From positions 1 to 56,675 of the forward strand of contig CAMDGQ010000020.1 in the NCBI GenBank assembly GCA_945897955.1: 56,675 nt of DNA. Direction: 5' to 3'. Positions 46,787 to 56,675 of the stretch are shown in pieces. The notes under the pieces are model-generated. The model saw only the letters and a program-made list of their open reading frames with translations. It was not told the origin of the DNA and ran no database searches. The translations under genes and the position numbers were made by a program. The first letter of the stretch is position 1, and each line of letters begins with the position of its first letter. This DNA comes from Tepidiphilus sp. J10 (GTDB lineage: Bacteria > Pseudomonadota > Gammaproteobacteria > Burkholderiales > Thiobacillaceae).

Positions 46787-46803
46787 TGTAAAGTAATCCG
46801 ACA
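46787..46803 (-). promoter_or_regulatory. Candidate PrsR binding site (17-bp box)
   Basis: On the minus strand TGTCGGATTACTTTACA, the same length and ends as the box at 42697-42713 (12 of 17 identical). Its inner edge is 63 bp before the sigma-54 promoter, one helical turn further than the other box. It sits in the spacer after the VanZ gene. Confidence 0.65.
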
Positions 46804-46836
46804 GTTGCCTTGCAGTCACCCGCAGGGTCGGGTCAG

Positions 46837-47898
46837 TCAGAGCAGGCGTGAAACCGGCGAATTCAGCGATCGACGCCGCAGGTCGGCAAGCAGTAACGCG
46901 CCCAGCGCCAGCAATGGCCACAGGACCGCCACCGCCTTGGCCAGCCCGACGATATTCAGCACGCTGACCGCCGGCCACCAGTGAAAACCGGCCAGACCGA
47001 GGCGGATCAGCGGTATTGCCAGCAGCAACAGCAGCGCGACTCGCCAGCGTCGGCGCGAAACCGCCGGATTGAGCAAGAACCAGAATGCCAGCAGGAACGC
47101 GGCCAGCGTTTCCAGGGACAGCACGCCGCCGACCACTTTCAATTTGAGCAGGATGGTGGCGGCAAACAGCTTCATGATGAAGGCCAGAACCATCAGCAAC
47201 AGCATTGCGCTGACATAGCGCCCCGGACGCAGCAGATTTGCGGCAAAAACGCCAAGCGTGGCCATTTCCAGAAAAACGGCGCCAAACCAGCGCAGGTTGA
47301 TCTGATCAAGGCCGCCAGGCGGCATGTCGATCGGGCGCAAATGCAAATCCAGCCAGCCCAGGCCGGGCAGCGGCAGCAATGCGAATTGGGTGAGGAACCA
47401 GAGCAGCAGCAGGGCGAGCCCGATATTGGCCGCGAGCCCGGCATTGAACCAGCGATTGCGCCATTGCAGGAGCGCGCGACCGGCGCGCAGCCAGCGGCCA
47501 TGATGCAGCGCCAGCAAGGCGCCGGTCAGTGCGCCGAGTCCATTGACCAGCATGTCCAGGTTCGAGGCGATGCGGCCCGGCAGCAATTCCTGGCCGCTCT
47601 CCAGCAGCAGGCTCAACGCCAGGCCGCTGAGCGCTCCGGCCATGACGCCGCGCGCGCCGTGTCCGGGCTGGGCATACCACCTGGCCAGCGCGTAACCCAA
47701 AGGCACATAGACCAGCAGATTGGTAGCCAGGTCGGTGCGCGTGATGAAGCGCGGCCAGGCTTCGGTCAGGAAACCGGCGGACCAGTTGGCCAGCGGCGAC
47801 CAACCGGAAAGCGGATAAAGACTGCCGACAGCCAGAAACAGGGCATAGAAGACAATGAATGCCTTCAGCCGAGTCTTCTTCGCGGAGAGGTCTGCCAT
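46837..47898 (-). CDS. VanZ family membrane protein
   Basis: 353 residues from ATG 47898; multi-pass. The VanZ domain is clear at about 10-125: DLATNLLVYVPLGYALARW, LLLESGQELLPGRIASNLDM and NGLGALTG. The C-terminal half has five or six further hydrophobic helices without a recognised domain. Its position beside PEP-CTERM and ligase genes suggests a shared glycan role. The initiation region lacks a clear SD beyond AGAGG. Confidence 0.82.
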   Translation of the reverse strand: MADLSAKKTRLKAFIVFYALFLAVGSLYPLSGWSPLANWSAGFLTEAWPRFITRTDLATNLLVYVPLGYALARWYAQPGHGARGVMAGALSGLALSLLLESGQELLPGRIASNLDMLVNGLGALTGALLALHHGRWLRAGRALLQWRNRWFNAGLAANIGLALLLLWFLTQFALLPLPGLGWLDLHLRPIDMPPGGLDQINLRWFGAVFLEMATLGVFAANLLRPGRYVSAMLLLMVLAFIMKLFAATILLKLKVVGGVLSLETLAAFLLAFWFLLNPAVSRRRWRVALLLLLAIPLIRLGLAGFHWWPAVSVLNIVGLAKAVAVLWPLLALGALLLADLRRRSLNSPVSRLL

Positions 47899-48037
47899 GA
47901 GCGGTCGCGCCTTCTTCGTGGACAAGTTCCGGAGCAAGTCGGGCCGGAATTCTGCTGTGCGATTCCGACCCGCCTTCCTGGCGGGAACCTGCAACAACGT
48001 CGCCGCCGACTATGCGGCTACTGGAACGAATATAACG

Positions 48038-48832
48038 TCACGGTTGCCGATTTGCTGCAGGCGAATTCGTCAACTTGGCGTGTGTCTGCGTACTGATTTC
48101 CTGGGCGCGGGTAATTTCTTCGGTCGTCATCACTGCGGCGAGTTTGTCGCGATACATCAACGCTTCCTCATGGCCTCCGGCTGCAGCAATGTTGAGCCAG
48201 AGGTAGGCGGACTCCTTGTCCGGCGCTGATGCCAGACCATCCCGATACAGGATGCCCAGACGATATTCCGCTTCCAGATGGCCTTGCTCGGCCGCCTTGG
48301 TGAATTGTTCCAGCGCGGCGCGATAGTTCTGCAACGTGCCGCGTCCATTCAGATAGGCCATGCCGAGGAGGTATCCGGCTTCGCTATGACCATGGTCGGC
48401 CGCAGCCTTGATCCAGGGAAAAGCCTTTTGGTAGTCGGCATCTCGCCAGTAAGTCCAGCCCAGTTCATATTGAGCCTGTGCATCGCCTTTCTTTGCCGCA
48501 TCCTGATTCTTTATCTGTGCGCTTTGTTTGATTTGATCAATCCTGGGCTGCACGGCCACATCAGCCGGCCCGCGTCCGAGCAACGTCCATGACAGGCCGG
48601 CCAGGATCAACACCAGCAGCGCTGCGCCGGCGGTCAGAAATTGTTTGTTCGACCAGATCGACTTGCCGGCGGCCCCTACTCGAAAGTGCCGCTTGCAGGA
48701 CTGGCAGCGGTAGGTGGTCCATGCCGAGTTGCCGGATGACTTGTGCGACTGGCGCACCTGCGTGCTGCCGCAGTACTTGCACTTGACGTCAACGGATTCT
48801 GGCAGGGTGGGGGATGAGGGGATCATGTTCAT
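48038..48832 (-). CDS. Zinc-ribbon, membrane-anchored Sel1-repeat protein
   Basis: 264 residues. The N-terminus holds a zinc ribbon (CKYCGS and CQSCKR), then one membrane helix (FLTAGAALLVLILAGLSWTL), then Sel1-like TPR repeats (AQYELGWTYWRDADYQKAFP, AGYLLGMAYLNGRGTLQNYR, AEYRLGILYRDGLASAPDKE) that face the periplasm or cytoplasm depending on orientation. Scaffold role likely; partners unknown. The start is chosen at 48832 by the zinc ribbon; the ATG two codons on is equally possible. Confidence 0.75.
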   Translation of the reverse strand: MNMIPSSPTLPESVDVKCKYCGSTQVRQSHKSSGNSAWTTYRCQSCKRHFRVGAAGKSIWSNKQFLTAGAALLVLILAGLSWTLLGRGPADVAVQPRIDQIKQSAQIKNQDAAKKGDAQAQYELGWTYWRDADYQKAFPWIKAAADHGHSEAGYLLGMAYLNGRGTLQNYRAALEQFTKAAEQGHLEAEYRLGILYRDGLASAPDKESAYLWLNIAAAGGHEEALMYRDKLAAVMTTEEITRAQEISTQTHAKLTNSPAANRQP

Positions 48833-48870
48833 TGCGCAAATGACGTGCAAAACAGGACATTGAATGTCAT

Positions 48871-50301
48871 TCAAGACTGGGGCCGGGGCGCAGTATAAGA
48901 CCCAGCGATCATTCCGCAGCAAGCCATCAGAAAACCGGCGAATTGCGGCGGCATGAATCCTTCGCCTTCGGGGAACGTGATTTCCAGCCCGATCCAGGTC
49001 AGCAAGCCCAGGCCGATGGCGAGATACGCGCCTGTCGTGCTGGCGCGCGACCAGTAAAGACCGGCGACCAGGGGCACAAAAGCAACCACCAGCGTGACCT
49101 TGTAGGCGTTCTCCACCATTTCATGAATGCCGGTTTCCTCGCCCAGCGCCCAGAGCGCATAGAGCGTGACCAGCACAGCAAAGACGCCCACGACCCAGCG
49201 CGTCATCAGCAGGAGTTTCCTGTCGGTCAGATGCTTGCGATGCGTGAAGAAGCCCTTCAGCACGTTTTCCGATAGCGTGACCGAAGGCGCCAGCAACGTG
49301 CCGGAAGCGGTGGACATGATCACCGAGAGCAGCGCGCCGTAAAAAATCACCTGCGCGAACAGCGGCAAGTGGTTCTTGACCAGTTCCGGCAGCAGTTTCT
49401 GGCTGTCCTCGGCCAACCATCTGGTCGCCAGCGCCGGGTCGATCAGATTGGCGGAATAGGCCAGGAACAGGGGCACGGCGGCGAACAGAAAATAGGCGAC
49501 GCCGCCCAGCACGGTGCCCCAGACCGCGATGTTTTCGTTCTTCGAGGTATTGGCGCGCTGAAACACATCCTGCTGCGGAATCGAGCCGAAACCCATGGTC
49601 AGCAGGCCGGAAATGAACGCCACCATGGCCACCGCGTTCAACTCGGGCCAGAAGCGGAACTTGCCGCTCGCGGCGGCATGTTCGATCACCGGCGCGACGC
49701 CGCCGGTCAGGCCGGAAACCAGCCAGGCGATGTAGACCAGGCCGAGGACGATGACGATCATCTGGAAGAACGTGGTCAGTGCCACCGACCACATGCCGCC
49801 ATAAAGGGTGTACATCAGCACCACCGCCGCGCCGATCAGAATACCCTGCGCCTGCGTGATCTGGCCGTCGGACAGTACGTTGAACACCAGCCCCAGCGCG
49901 GTGATCTGCGCCGACACCCAGCCCAGATAGGACAGCACGATGGCGATGCCGGTGATGACTTCGACGCGACGGTCGTAGCGTGCCCGGTAGAAGTCCGCAA
50001 TGGTCAGCAGGTTCATCCGGTACAGCTTGCGCGCGAAGAACAGGCCGAACAGTACCAGGCACAGCGAAGCGCCGAACGGATCGGAAATCAGTCCGCCCAG
50101 ATCCTCTTCCAGGAAAGTGGCTGGTATGCCCAGCACCGTCTCGGCGCCGAACCAGGTCGCGAACACCATGGCCATGACGATATACAACGGCAGCGAACGG
50201 CCGGCGGAAATGTAGTCGCGCGCGTTATGCACGCGCGTCGCCGCGTACATGCCGATGCCGATGGAAACAACCAGATAGAGAATGACGAAACCCAGCAACA
50301 T
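48871..50301 (-). CDS. Sodium:solute symporter (SSS family)
   Basis: 476 residues, about 13 membrane helices. SSS family signature: the first helices with VFATWFGAETVLGIPATFLE and the Na-binding region (LLSVIMSTASGTLLAPSVTL). Substrate cannot be told; relatives carry proline, pantothenate, acetate or sugars. Good ATG with GGAGAT upstream. The next gene downstream is the Sel1 protein. Confidence 0.9.
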   Translation of the reverse strand: MLLGFVILYLVVSIGIGMYAATRVHNARDYISAGRSLPLYIVMAMVFATWFGAETVLGIPATFLEEDLGGLISDPFGASLCLVLFGLFFARKLYRMNLLTIADFYRARYDRRVEVITGIAIVLSYLGWVSAQITALGLVFNVLSDGQITQAQGILIGAAVVLMYTLYGGMWSVALTTFFQMIVIVLGLVYIAWLVSGLTGGVAPVIEHAAASGKFRFWPELNAVAMVAFISGLLTMGFGSIPQQDVFQRANTSKNENIAVWGTVLGGVAYFLFAAVPLFLAYSANLIDPALATRWLAEDSQKLLPELVKNHLPLFAQVIFYGALLSVIMSTASGTLLAPSVTLSENVLKGFFTHRKHLTDRKLLLMTRWVVGVFAVLVTLYALWALGEETGIHEMVENAYKVTLVVAFVPLVAGLYWSRASTTGAYLAIGLGLLTWIGLEITFPEGEGFMPPQFAGFLMACCGMIAGSYTAPRPQS

Positions 50302-50322
50302 GGGTTGATCTCCCGAACAGAT

Positions 50323-50469
50323 TCAGCGCAGTTTGATCTCCGTCCGGATGCGGTTGAGCACGCGGCGCTGCTGGCGATTCATGTCGCGCAGCATTTCCAG
50401 GCGTTGCATGGCCGATGCATCCGGTGAAACCGCGCGATTATCCGCGATCTTCGGCGCGATGTAGCACAT
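50323..50469 (-). CDS. Small hypothetical ORF upstream of the symporter
   Basis: 48 codons from ATG 50469 ending 21 bp before the symporter start: MCYIAPKIADNRAVSPDASA, then RLEMLRDMNRQQRRVLNRIR. Basic and helical at the end. No SD is visible and no family is recognised. It could be a translated leader or a small partner of the symporter. Low confidence. Confidence 0.35.
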   Translation of the reverse strand: MCYIAPKIADNRAVSPDASAMQRLEMLRDMNRQQRRVLNRIRTEIKLR

Positions 50470-50537
50470 TGCGTGCGTAGTTCGGGTTGCAGGCCGGCCT
50501 TGTCCGGCGCTGTCGAATCCAGCGCCGGCGTGGACTT

Positions 50538-51557
50538 TCAGACCGGAGTGTGTTCGCGTCGCGCGACGGGACGGCGAATCCACAGCATGGGCAGCAGACC
50601 GGCGCAGAGCAGCAGGATGCTGGCCGGTTCGGGCACGGCACGGGCGAAGGCGGCGCCGATGATCTCGTTCATGCGTGCGCTCGGATGCACCTGATCCCAG
50701 AACATGTACTGGTCGGCCAGCCCCGGTGTCAGGAAGCAGCCCTCGCCGACGCAGGAACTGGCGGTGAAGTTGAAGCCATAGGCGGCGGCATTGTCGATAA
50801 CGTCCCGCAACAACGCGTTGCTATCGAAACCAATGATATCTACGGTGGGATTGGCGGCTTCAAGTCCTGCGATGATGGCTGCCAATTCGCTGTTGAATTG
50901 TGCGTTGAGGCCGCTCATATAGGCCCGTTGCTGCACCGTGCCGAGCTGGCCTTCCGGTGTCAGCGACCAGTCCGCCATGCCCGGCACCAGGAAACGGGTT
51001 GCGCCGGCGCCAATCAGTGCATTGATTTCGTTGCCCAGATTGATGGCAGCCAGACTCATGGTCGGCGCGGTCGGGTCGAGGAACAGATCGTTGGAACCAC
51101 CCCAAAGAACGAACAAGGTCTCTGAAATCCCGGTCATTGGTCCGGCAAGATAGGCCGCAACCTGTTTATCCATCCCGGTAAAGCCGTTCAGGCCGGACAG
51201 TGCAGGTGCCGCTAAAGCCACATAACTGTCATAAGTCCCGGCATAAGCGCCCAGATTACTGGTGACCGGCCCGGTTGCTGCACCGCCAACAGCATAGTTG
51301 CTGCCGCCGAGGGTCGAGGGCGCCAGCGCCACGCCCAGATTGCCGGCCAGATACTCCACCGCCACCGGACCGTTGCTGAAGCGCTGGGCATAGGGCGGCG
51401 AGGTCGGGAAGGCGCCGCCGGTCAAGTTGTACAGGTTGCCGCTATCGGAAAGGCTGTCGCCGAATACGACCATCTGCATGATCGAGGCAAGTGCCTGGCT
51501 GGAACCCAGTGCCGCCATAAGCGAGAGGCCGAGGGTGATTGAACGTAAGGCTTTCAT
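50538..51557 (-). CDS. PEP-CTERM GDSL/SGNH esterase
   Basis: 339 residues: signal peptide (ITLGLSLMAALGSSQALA), block I VVFGDSLSDSG with catalytic S35, block III WGGSNDLF, block V WDQVHPSA (Asp-His), and the sorting tail VPEPASILLLCAGLLPMLWI followed by RRPVARRE. Hydrolyses ester bonds of lipids or acylated glycans at the cell surface. RBS AGGAGA at 51563. No sigma-54 promoter or 17-bp box was found upstream, unlike the other two PEP-CTERM genes. Confidence 0.92.
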   Translation of the reverse strand: MKALRSITLGLSLMAALGSSQALASIMQMVVFGDSLSDSGNLYNLTGGAFPTSPPYAQRFSNGPVAVEYLAGNLGVALAPSTLGGSNYAVGGAATGPVTSNLGAYAGTYDSYVALAAPALSGLNGFTGMDKQVAAYLAGPMTGISETLFVLWGGSNDLFLDPTAPTMSLAAINLGNEINALIGAGATRFLVPGMADWSLTPEGQLGTVQQRAYMSGLNAQFNSELAAIIAGLEAANPTVDIIGFDSNALLRDVIDNAAAYGFNFTASSCVGEGCFLTPGLADQYMFWDQVHPSARMNEIIGAAFARAVPEPASILLLCAGLLPMLWIRRPVARREHTPV

Positions 51558-51675
51558 GCGGTTCTCCTTGATTGGATCCTGTTCTGATTGAAAGAAGGAA
51601 GCGCCGGGACTTGGCGGCCATCGAGTCGCCCTGGACCGAGGACTGCTGGATCATACCCGGCGACTCGGGTCAGTT

Positions 51676-52104
51676 TCAGCGCGGCACTTGCAGTTGTCCC
51701 TGTTCGACCGAAGGCGGCGGCACGGCGGGTCGAGCTTCATTCGGCAGCGCGCGGGCATCGCGCACGAAATACTCGGTCTCGCCGAAACAGGAAGAAGGAA
51801 TGAACTTGTGCTGCTGATACGCCAGCACAACCCGCTGGCCGGCCATGGCATTGATTTTCTCGGCCATGCTCTCGTCCGGCACGGTGAACTCGAACTTTTC
51901 CGGAATGGCGCCCGGCATGGTCACCATGGCGATTTCGCCTTCCCAGGTCTTGCACAGCCAGCCCTTTTTGGACAATTTCTGCACATAGCCGGCGCGTTCA
52001 CCCTCGGCATAGCTCCAGTGCAGCGTCAGCCAGGTCCAGCCGCCGGCGAGCAGGAACAGGACTAGCGGAATGAAGATGATGAAGCGAGGAATGCGGGGGT
52101 TCAT
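51676..52104 (-). CDS. Hypothetical single-pass membrane protein
   Basis: 142 residues from ATG 52104; one N-terminal helix (FIIFIPLVLFLLAGGWTWLT), then a soluble domain with a Cys pair (GWLCKTWEGEIA and IPSSCFGETEYFV). Resembles small periplasmic proteins of unknown function in betaproteobacteria. No clear family. Confidence 0.65.
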   Translation of the reverse strand: MNPRIPRFIIFIPLVLFLLAGGWTWLTLHWSYAEGERAGYVQKLSKKGWLCKTWEGEIAMVTMPGAIPEKFEFTVPDESMAEKINAMAGQRVVLAYQQHKFIPSSCFGETEYFVRDARALPNEARPAVPPPSVEQGQLQVPR

Positions 52105-52136
52105 GGCTTGCCCAGATGGTTGAAAAGAGGCGAACT

Positions 52137-52628
52137 TTACTCGGCGAATTCCAGACGTTCCTGGAGTTTGTCCAGCGCGACCAGCGCGCAACGCTCGTCC
52201 TTGTCGCCGCCCGGCGCGCCGGATACACCGAGCGCCCCGATCAGCGCGCCGCCGGAACGAATCGGCACGCCGCCTTCCAGCATCAGGATGCCGCGCACAT
52301 GGTTCATTTCCATCCGGATGTCCGGCCGGTTGCGGCGGAAATCAGCCGAGGCCGCGCCCGACAGGATCACCGCTTCGGCCTTCTCCTGCGCGATCTGCAT
52401 CGTGTAGCGCGAAGCCAGCGAGTCGCGCAGCAAAGCCTGGATATCGCCGGCCCGGTTGACCACTACGGCGGTGACCTGCCAGCCGTCAACGCGACAGGCT
52501 TCCACCGCCGCCTGCGCCAGATCGCGCGCCAGTTCCATTCCAACCGTGCGTTGGGTGATGACATCCCTGGCGGCGACGGGCGCCGAAGCGAGCAACAGAC
52601 CGACAAGCATGCCAAGCGCGTGCCGCAT
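52137..52628 (-). CDS. Periplasmic HbpS/GlcG-like heme-binding family protein
   Basis: 163 residues from ATG 52628 (an upstream GTG/ATG at 52643 is possible), with a signal peptide (LGMLVGLLLASAPVAA). The domain carries VVVNRAGDIQALLRD and GGVPIRSGGALIGALGVSGA, typical of the DUF336 (HbpS/GlcG) fold, implicated in heme or cobalamin binding. Substrate unknown. Confidence 0.85.
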   Translation of the reverse strand: MRHALGMLVGLLLASAPVAARDVITQRTVGMELARDLAQAAVEACRVDGWQVTAVVVNRAGDIQALLRDSLASRYTMQIAQEKAEAVILSGAASADFRRNRPDIRMEMNHVRGILMLEGGVPIRSGGALIGALGVSGAPGGDKDERCALVALDKLQERLEFAE

Positions 52629-52635
52629 CACCGAG

Positions 52636-53058
52636 TCAACCAAACAGCTTGCCGGTCAGCGCGTTCAGGCCCTGGCTGAGGACATCGGTATCGCTGGCGT
52701 TGTCGGGCAGGCGGCCCTGCGGCGTCAACTGATTGACCACTTCCGGCAGGTATTGAGCCAGGCTGCCGCTGAGCTGTTGCGGGTCAACGCCGAATTTGCT
52801 CGCCAGATCGGCAAGCGGACCGCTGCCCAGCGCCTTGCCGATCTGATCGGCGGAGATCGGCAGATTTTCGCCGGTGCCGACCCAGGACGCGGCCTGCTGC
52901 GACAGGCCGCTTTTGTTGAACATCTCGACCAGCCCCGCCAGACCGCCGTTCTGCTGCATCAGGCCCATGACCATCTGCATGATGTCGCCGCCCTGCGCTC
53001 CGCCGCCGCTGCCGAGGTTGTTCAATACACTTCCGACCACGCTATCAAATAAACCCAT
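52636..53058 (-). CDS. YidB family (DUF937) protein
   Basis: 140 residues, start GTT/ATG MGLFDSVVGSVLNNLGSG; Gly-rich N-terminus with a helical DUF937 domain (ISADQIGKALGSGPLADLAS, KFGVDPQQLSGSLAQYLPEV, LTPQGRLP). Typical YidB, whose role is unknown. Followed by the heme-binding protein. Confidence 0.88.
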   Translation of the reverse strand: MGLFDSVVGSVLNNLGSGGGAQGGDIMQMVMGLMQQNGGLAGLVEMFNKSGLSQQAASWVGTGENLPISADQIGKALGSGPLADLASKFGVDPQQLSGSLAQYLPEVVNQLTPQGRLPDNASDTDVLSQGLNALTGKLFG

Positions 53059-53208
53059 GCTGTTCTCCTGTTTTACTGTTGGGGGTGCCGACGTTGGCGG
53101 CGATTGGAACGAATGATATCGCTCGATCCTGCTTCAGAAATCCCTTGCAGATTAGCTGCATTGATCGGAACTCGACATGCGCGACCGCACAGCATGCAAA
53201 GACTGCCA

Positions 53209-54705
53209 TCAAGTGCCGCAGAAAGTACGGAATTCCGCCATGAAGGCGCCCGGCGCAGGCTCGGCGTAGCGCGCAAGGGCGGGGTCTTCGTCGAAGGGAC
53301 GCCGCAGCGCAAGCAACAGTTGCTCGAAAGGCGCCAGATCGCCTTCGTCCGAGGCGGCGGCCAGGGCTTCTTCGACGCGATGGTTGCGCGCGATCAGCCA
53401 GGGATTGACCCGGCGCATCGACTCGGCGCGGGCATTGGCCGCACCGGGCTCGACATCCTCGGCGGCGCATCGTTCGCGCCAGCGTTGCAGCCAGCGATCC
53501 AGCCCCGGTTGCCCGCTGAACATGGCCCGCAGCGGCGCTTCATTCCCCGCCGCAGCATCCGCCAGCCGCCGCCAGGCCAGGGTGTAGTCCACCTGCTGCG
53601 CGTGCAGCAGATCCAGCCAGCTTTCGCCGAGGGCGGTATCGACATGATCACCATGCTTCACCGAACCGCGCAGGCCCAGCTTGGCGCGCAACCCGGCCAG
53701 CCAATAATGCTGGTAGTGCGCCATGAAACCGTCGATGACCTCGGTGGCCAACTCGATCGCCCGGCCTTCGTTGTCGGCGATCAGCGGCAGCAGGGTTTCG
53801 GCCAGGCGGGCCAGGTTCCAGCGGGCAATGCGCGGCTGCGCCTCGTAGGCATAGCGACCCATCTCGTCGATGGAACTGAACACCGCGCGCGGATCGAAGG
53901 CCTCCATGAAAGCGCAGGGGCCGAAGTCGATGCTCTCGCCGGGAATCCCCATGTTGTCGGTGTTCATCACGCCGTGAATAAAGCCCGCATGCATCCATTG
54001 CGCGATCAGCGCCGCCTGGCGTTCTGCCACGGCGCGCAGGAAACCGAGATAGCGCTCCTCGGCGCCGGCGAGTTCCGGGAAATGGCGGGCGATGGCGTAA
54101 TCGGCGAGATGGCGCACCTGCTCCGGCGCGCCATGCGCCGCGAAGTACTGGAAGGTACCCACGCGCAAATGGCTTGCCGCCACGCGGGTAAGAATGGCGC
54201 CGGGCAGCGCACGCTCGCGAAACACCGGCTCGCCGCTGGACACCACTGCCAGTGCGCGCGTGGTCGGAATGCCCAGCGCGTGCATCACCTCGCCGATCAG
54301 CACCTCGCGCAGCATCGGCCCCACCGCTGCCTTGCCGTCGCCCCGGCGGGAAAACGGCGTGCGCCCCGAGCCCTTCAGGGCGATGTCGCGGCGCCGGCCG
54401 TGGCGGTCGATGACCTCGCCGATCAGCAGCGCGCGGCCGTCGCCCAACTGGGGATTGAACTGCCCGAACTGATGTCCCGAATAGGCCTGGGCAATGGGCT
54501 GCGCGCCCTCCGGCAGCGCGTTGCCGGAAAACATTGCTGCCAGCGCGGCATCGTCCCGCCCCGCTTCAATGCCCAACTCCTCCGCCAGTCCATGATTGAA
54601 GAACAGCAACACCGGTTCTCGTACCATCGCGGGCTGGCAAGGTTCGTAGAAGCCCGACAGCTCACGGGCATAGGTGTTGTCGAAAGGGATGGCGGAATTG
54701 GGCAT
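53209..54705 (-). CDS. selO: Protein adenylyltransferase SelO
   Basis: Pseudokinase-fold enzyme that AMPylates proteins, implicated in redox stress. About 498 residues. Motifs: YSGHQFGQFNPQLGDGRALL, ALKGSGRTPFSRRGDGKAAV, and DNMGIPGESIDFGPCAFM. The last residues (FCGT) give a C-terminal Cys at the position of selenocysteine in eukaryotic homologues. ATG 54705 is chosen; a GTG four codons up is the alternative. Confidence 0.94.
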   Translation of the reverse strand: MPNSAIPFDNTYARELSGFYEPCQPAMVREPVLLFFNHGLAEELGIEAGRDDAALAAMFSGNALPEGAQPIAQAYSGHQFGQFNPQLGDGRALLIGEVIDRHGRRRDIALKGSGRTPFSRRGDGKAAVGPMLREVLIGEVMHALGIPTTRALAVVSSGEPVFRERALPGAILTRVAASHLRVGTFQYFAAHGAPEQVRHLADYAIARHFPELAGAEERYLGFLRAVAERQAALIAQWMHAGFIHGVMNTDNMGIPGESIDFGPCAFMEAFDPRAVFSSIDEMGRYAYEAQPRIARWNLARLAETLLPLIADNEGRAIELATEVIDGFMAHYQHYWLAGLRAKLGLRGSVKHGDHVDTALGESWLDLLHAQQVDYTLAWRRLADAAAGNEAPLRAMFSGQPGLDRWLQRWRERCAAEDVEPGAANARAESMRRVNPWLIARNHRVEEALAAASDEGDLAPFEQLLLALRRPFDEDPALARYAEPAPGAFMAEFRTFCGT

Positions 54706-54843
54706 CGATGGGTCCACTTTTCAGGAGCGGGTGTGCGGTTGGCAGACGGATGGGAACTTGGGGCCAATCGCGCGGAAATTCCACCCCAATGCGAGCAGGG
54801 AAATGCCGATTCATCGCGATTGGCCACTGCAAACCTGCTGTAG

Positions 54844-56675
<1,832 letters not shown>

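Overview
The window comes from a GC-rich betaproteobacterium, most likely an autotrophic or facultatively autotrophic member of the Nitrosomonadales/Rhodocyclales. The evidence is a CbbR / form II RuBisCO (CbbM) / CbbQ / CbbO cluster, a beta-type pilMNOPQ operon divergent from a class A penicillin-binding protein, and a PEP-CTERM/exosortase-type surface protein system with its PrsK/PrsR regulators. No genus can be fixed from the sequence alone.

Layout. (1) 1-6236 is the right end of an integrated element (prophage satellite or genomic island) abutting the 3' end of a tRNA-Pro gene: a PriCT-2/Toprim/DUF3631 primase-helicase, a TubC-like small protein, an HTH regulator, small unknown genes, two repeat systems and a gene-poor leader with strong hairpins. 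(2) 6233-12985 is ordinary chromosome, all on the minus strand: tRNA-Pro, ispB, tRNA-Thr, a fatty acid desaturase, an MscS channel, a phospholipase D-like protein, an RsmB-type rRNA methyltransferase and cbbR. (3) 12986-17937 is the Calvin-cycle cluster cbbM-cbbQ-cbbO, with three short palindromic repeat elements, one of them in frame inside cbbO. (4) 18194-28518 holds an AbrB/Sel1 chimeric small gene, a large Ig-like lipoprotein, pilQPONM (minus) and a divergent mrcA. (5) 28525-34070 runs unknown gene, EpsB-type sugar transferase, PrsK, PrsR. (6) 34198-38785 has two unknown genes, secA, a DUF721 gene and aroK. (7) 38761-47898 is an envelope-glycan/PEP-CTERM module: a beta-helix protein, a VanZ-like protein with three repeats, an O-antigen-ligase-type protein, a PEP-CTERM protein, a second giant ligase with an embedded jelly-roll-like segment, a second PEP-CTERM protein and another VanZ protein. 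(8) 48038-56675 has a Sel1 protein, a sodium:solute symporter, a third PEP-CTERM protein (GDSL esterase), small envelope proteins, selO and the 5' part of leuS.

The most rewarding link joins regions 5 and 7. PrsR is a sigma-54 activator. Upstream of two of the three PEP-CTERM genes there is a near-perfect sigma-54 promoter (42765-42780; 46708-46723 on the minus strand). Each is preceded by the same 17-bp partial palindrome, TGTCG-N7-TTACA in outline, about 50 to 65 bp further upstream (42697-42713; 46787-46803). This looks like the PrsR binding site, so the window seems to contain regulator, promoters and target genes. The exosortase itself is not in the window.

Other notable points: 9-bp GTAGCGGAT repeats at both ends of the island primase gene; five copies of the palindrome CCAAGCTTGG ahead of the island's HTH regulator; a repeat element translated as part of CbbO; and an aroK gene separated by about 15 kb from pilQ, which it often follows directly.
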